This document shows positions 60,230 through 64,000 of a stretch of DNA of 64,000 nucleotides, one piece after another; position 1 is the first letter of the stretch; each line of letters begins with the position of its first letter. Source of the stretch: Diphasiastrum complanatum. Taxonomy: Eukaryota; Streptophyta; Lycopodiopsida; Lycopodiales; Lycopodiaceae. The notes below the pieces were generated by a model. It made no database searches. It was not told where the DNA came from and saw nothing but the letters and a program-made list of their open reading frames with translations. The stretch is taken from positions 34,358,107 through 34,422,106 of the forward strand of contig CM055113.1 in the NCBI GenBank assembly GCA_029204225.1, written 5' to 3'. Both the position numbers and the translations under genes were made by a program.

Positions 60230-60544
60230 GCAAAATTAGCTTCTTGAGCACATGGTTTCATTTGCGCTCAAGATGTCCCAGACTTCTTTGGATGTCTAAG
60301 CTTCGGACACATGGCCGATCTGAGTATCCGAAATGTTGAGGATAATCAGCGCAAATGCTTTGCCATCCTTCAGCTTCCATCTAGCGATTGATGCGTCGTC
60401 AGCTTCGGGTTTCCCCTCTACACCTGTAACAATGTCATACAATTCTTTAGCCATTAGCACAGTTCTCATCTTAAATTTCCATAGATGGTAATTGGCTCCA
60501 TCAAGCTTGTCCATGATAGGACTGGCTTTCCCTTGGAAATCCAT
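60230..60544 (-). pseudogene. Ty1/copia gag N-terminal remnant
   Basis: From 60544: MDKLDGANYHLWKFKMRTVL, IARWKLKDGKAFALIILNIS and, after one in-frame stop, TSKEVWDIL. This is the conserved start of copia gag. The rest of the element is lost. Confidence 0.88.
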
Positions 60545-60688
60545 GTGGAAGATTAGTCTAGGTGATAAGAATAACTATTAGTGACTTAAGTATGAAAATC
60601 TGGTGCTAAATTACAGAACAAGAAGACAATTTCTCTATTGGCTAGTAGAGTCTTGTTACTGTGGAAGCTTATCAGGCTATAGAAAATT

Positions 60689-60700
60689 GCTCTGATACCA
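60689..60700 (-). other. Copia primer binding site
   Basis: GCTCTGATACCA followed directly by the LTR terminus TGTTGGAAAG at 60701, 145 bp from the gag start. Confidence 0.88.
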
Positions 60701-62600
60701 TGTTGGAAAGAGGGGGTGTGAAGAAAGATAACTCGAAAAAGAAACGAATATGAAAAAGAAGCGAACTAAAAAAATGAACTCGAATGAAAATTGTTCGTGC
60801 ACAGTGGAATAAGCTATCTCACTCTTTACACTATGCCTATTAGTCTCGAACTGAACATTATTGATAGAAATCACGTTCGATCTTATTACGTAGCCAAACA
60901 TTAAACATCAAAACATCAGAAAGATAATTTGTCGCGAACAGCTAGACTAATTATTAGTCGCAAATTATTCGCAAAGAGCTAGACCAATAATCAGGTCGTG
61001 AATTAGTTGCAAAAAGTAAGACTAAATATTAGTCGCGAATAGCTAGACTAATAATAATTCGGAAAGAGCAGACAACCAGATTAAGTAATTAGAAAGCCAG
61101 ACATGTAGAAAAGCATTGCAATATTGATACAAATCTGAACGCAGAACAAACAGAGCTGTAATCAGATTAAGTATAACGAAATATACAGGTCACATTAGGA
61201 GAGATTTGAGTTCCAAAAAGACCCTTTAAGAATTCGTGCAAGATGTCTTTTATATTATTAAAATATCATAACATTAATACTTTTGACTTGCCATAACTTG
61301 TTAATCACAACTCAGAAGTATGTCATGTAACATATCATTGGAAAGCGCTTGTTGAGCGTTTTCCAATGCACCAAACTCCGCTAAATTTGGACTTACCACT
61401 AAAAATGCCATTTTTAGTGTGGAATCAAAATGTGGACTCAAAAAAGTTATGTTACATAGATTTCTAATTTGAGTGTTTTGATTAGTCCATGTGTAAGAAA
61501 ATTTTGAGAAAAAATATAAAAAGAATCTTTACAAAGGGTCTTTTTTGGATTTAGAACTCCTCTAATGATAATGCAAGTGGGCACAAAACAATAGCGGACG
61601 TAATTGTGTGCTTCACAAAGCTAATCACACAATCTGTAAAGGTGATGAAGCTATTACATCTGGAAGAAAAGAATGAATGCACAAAAGCATCTACGATGTC
61701 TATTTCTGATTATCAGTGATGTTTCGTTCTCTCTCTCTTCTATCTTGATGTCATTCTGATACTGTTCGTTTTGTTTATTGTATTTTGAATACGCAAATGA
61801 TATTTAATATATACACAATTTTTACAGGTGTGCAGATGAAGAAAGTACAAAAGTGGTTGTGCTGTCTGTGGGAGATCGTGGGTGGTTGTTGTCGTTGTCA
61901 AATCTGATTGCACAGTGCATGGGATAAGCGTGAGGAGGCCGTGATGTAAGCCTTTGCTAAAATTAACGTTGATGAAAATGCAAAAGACGCGACACTCTGA
62001 CAAATGCCTTAAAATTGATTTACAGGGTACCTTCGCTTTTCTATAAGGGCACCTTTGGCATTTGTAGGACACCTTTGGCATTTGTAGGGCAATGTCACCT
62101 TTTTCGCCTGTGGAAATTTACTTGTATTTATGCAGACAATCGCGTTTTTCGCCTGTCTTATTTTACATGTAAATATGCAGACTGTGCGACAACAGAAGTA
62201 AAATACAGCAACATGAATGGAGGCAGATTAACATAGGATTTAGGAGAGTAAAGGAGTATTCAACTGTTGAGCAGCTAGTTGTGAGTTTCTCTCTACTAAT
62301 CCTTGTGTTCTGGGAAGAATGGGTGGTAATGCCAATCTAGGATGTAGTTGGGGTAAGGCACCTTGTTAGTCTAGCTTTTCGCGAATAATTCACGATTGAT
62401 TAGTAGTCTAGTTTTTTGCGACTGATAATTTGTCTAGCTATTCGCGACAAATTATCTGATGTTTTGATGCTTAATGTTTGGCTACGTAATCAGATCGAAC
62501 GTGATTTCTATCACTAATGTTCAGTTCGAGACTGATAGGCGTAGTCATGCTTGAGGAAAGAGTGAGATAGCTTATTCCGCTGTGCATGAGCAATGTTTTA
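60701..62600. repeat. Copia LTR sequence with inverted arms
   Basis: The 5' LTR of the reversed element starts at 60701. Its part 60780-60985 recurs reversed at 62365-62600 (shared blocks GAATAAGCTATCTCACTCTT, AAATCACGTTCGATCT, and TACGTAGCCAAACATTAA). Between 60940 and 61060 the unit AGTCGCGAATAGCTAGACTA recurs about four times. GGCACCTTTGGCATTTGTAG is duplicated near 62045-62085. No gene. Confidence 0.75.
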
Positions 62601-63875
62601 AGAATGGCAAAATCACCACAACTTCCCTCTTCATTATCAACTTCAATAATCGACGTACTAGCATGAAAGCTAAATTTAGTGCATCATTAATAAAAAGGCC
62701 CCCAAAAGTGGCTAAACACTTGCATCCAATAGATATTTAACTTCATTAAGTAAATCAAATTCATAAACAATAGTATTTAATTATACTATTTCATAACAAC
62801 AAAGTTTTCAAGAGCATTGGAATATATCAAATGATTGACAAGTATCCAAAATACTTTGATCTTAGAAGGCCTAATTTCTTAATCGAATGGAGGATGCCAT
62901 TTTCTTATATTATTTTTAGAGTTTCATTCCATTATCTATTAAACCAATGACTCATATAATAATATAAGATGGGTTTTACAATGTAATTTGTACAAAAAGT
63001 TTACAAAAATGGAGAATGCATTGGAGGTAGGGGAGGGGGAATCCATGCCCATAAGCAATTATTTTTTTGGAGATTGCAGATTTTTTTGAATATATTATCT
63101 ATCAAAAAAAAAAACGAAGGTTTTTGGCAGTGCTCTCAACATACAAATAGGATTTATTCTAATATCTCAACAATGACACAAAACTAGCCTTTGAAGAAAA
63201 ATTCTTCAAGACTACAATTGATTGCAAATTTATTGATTCAATAATCCCATATTATATTTTGTGTTATTGCATCAACACACTACGAGCTTCAAATCAATAT
63301 CTTGCTAATATGCACATGCATAGAACCCAAAATAATGCTCATGAAATCACAAAGCTTTGGCACGTATTGTTAGGGTGGTTTTTCTATCGATTAACATATT
63401 TGGAAAATAAATTTTGGATGTCGTCGATTAAAGGATTTCATTGCCAATAAATTAATTGAATCTCTCTAATACTTTCAAGGGGCTCTATGACAACTTCCTT
63501 AAAGCTTACAACAGTTTTAGTTTATGTGTTTATAAAATGTTTAGCTTTTGTCGTCTGCCACCAAAGTTTGTGTTTTGGATATGCAACTTTCTGGCTTTAT
63601 CTTGTCCATATATCTTACATTTTTAGCTAGTTTTTTTAATTCTCTAATGTCAATAAACCTCAATGTACTCAAGACTAAGGTGATAAAAAGAGCTATTAAC
63701 CAACATGCGACTTGTTTACAAACAAAACTACAACTAGTTTGTGAACATCCTTCGCAAATGTACAACTATTTGACAAAAAAACAATAATTCACATTCAACG
63801 AATTTTATCTATTTGGAATAGCTGAATTGTTTGCAAATTCTAATTGAATGAGATAAGCGTTGATTCTTTCGAACC
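62601..63875. other. No gene seen
   Basis: Very A/T-rich, with short open frames on both strands (63259-63450, 63541-63787) lacking any domain. Confidence 0.4.
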
Positions 63876-63954
63876 AAACAACAAAAAGCATTAGCATGAG
63901 TGCTTAGCAAATGAGGATGCTTTGCTCTCCAAATTGGTAGAGTTTTCTCCTTCT
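63876..63954 (-). repeat. Inverted copy of the 52.1-kb LTR leader
   Basis: Matches the reverse of 52078-52157 with only a few differences (GCATTAGCATGAGTGCTTAG, then CTCCAAATTGGTAGAGTTTT). It breaks off at 63955. Confidence 0.88.
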
Positions 63955-64000
63955 GCTAGTGCAATGAGAGTCTTGATTGACTACAGTTTGACAACAAGAC

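Overview
The window reads as repeat-dense nuclear DNA of a land plant. The signs are A/T-rich intergenic DNA, plant-type Ty1/copia elements primed by initiator tRNA-Met, Ty3/gypsy fragments with a tRNA-Asp type primer site, arrays built on the plant telomere heptamer (CCCTAAA), and one intact A-type (CYP71-clan-like) cytochrome P450 with a single intron. The lineage cannot be fixed from sequence alone. A non-seed plant (bryophyte, lycophyte or fern) is my guess, because a Penelope-like reverse transcriptase and divergent histone-H3-like genes sit among the repeats.

Layout. 1-6.6 kb: a decayed gypsy element (tRNA-Asp primer site, gag fragment, integrase) interrupted by a reversed copia RT/RNase H fragment. 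7-16 kb: unknown open frames, a reversed copia gag with LTR (to 12.1 kb), a (GA)84 tract, a gypsy gag remnant and small tandem repeats. 17.4-19.3 kb: the P450 gene on the minus strand, the only gene that looks functional. 21.5-26.8 kb: a copia integrase fragment, a long hairpin, a Penelope-like reverse transcriptase, a histone-H3-like gene on the opposite strand and an unknown acidic gene. 26.8-31.7 kb: an LTR-like promoter block, TTTCGAG-type fold-back DNA, and a copia RT split by a small hAT-like element. 31.7-36.5 kb: a reversed copia gag/integrase remnant, degenerate telomere-like arrays, a second GA tract and an inverted LTR fragment.

36.5-46.1 kb: pieces of an intron-bearing minus-strand gene (tentatively ParB-like), split by an almost complete 6.46-kb copia element (39139-45594) with both LTRs and a near-match 5-bp target duplication. 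That element carries an unrelated opposite-strand reading frame where its protease should be. 46.4-47.2 kb: a second histone-H3-like gene with a long basic and acidic C-terminal extension. 48-54 kb: LTR-like promoters, an unknown 236-residue frame and a copia integrase fragment. 54.0-59.4 kb: a nearly complete reversed copia element whose two LTR ends disagree in the orientation of a ~140-bp core. 60.2-62.6 kb: another copia gag plus inverted LTR arms. The right end repeats part of the 52-kb LTR in reverse.

Except for the P450, no gene set works together in an obvious way; most of the window is nested and decaying retroelements. The most unusual signals are the two histone-H3-like genes, one lying tail-to-tail with a Penelope-like reverse transcriptase, the opposite-strand cargo in the 39-45 kb copia element, and the recurrent pairing of LTR sequences as inverted rather than direct repeats.
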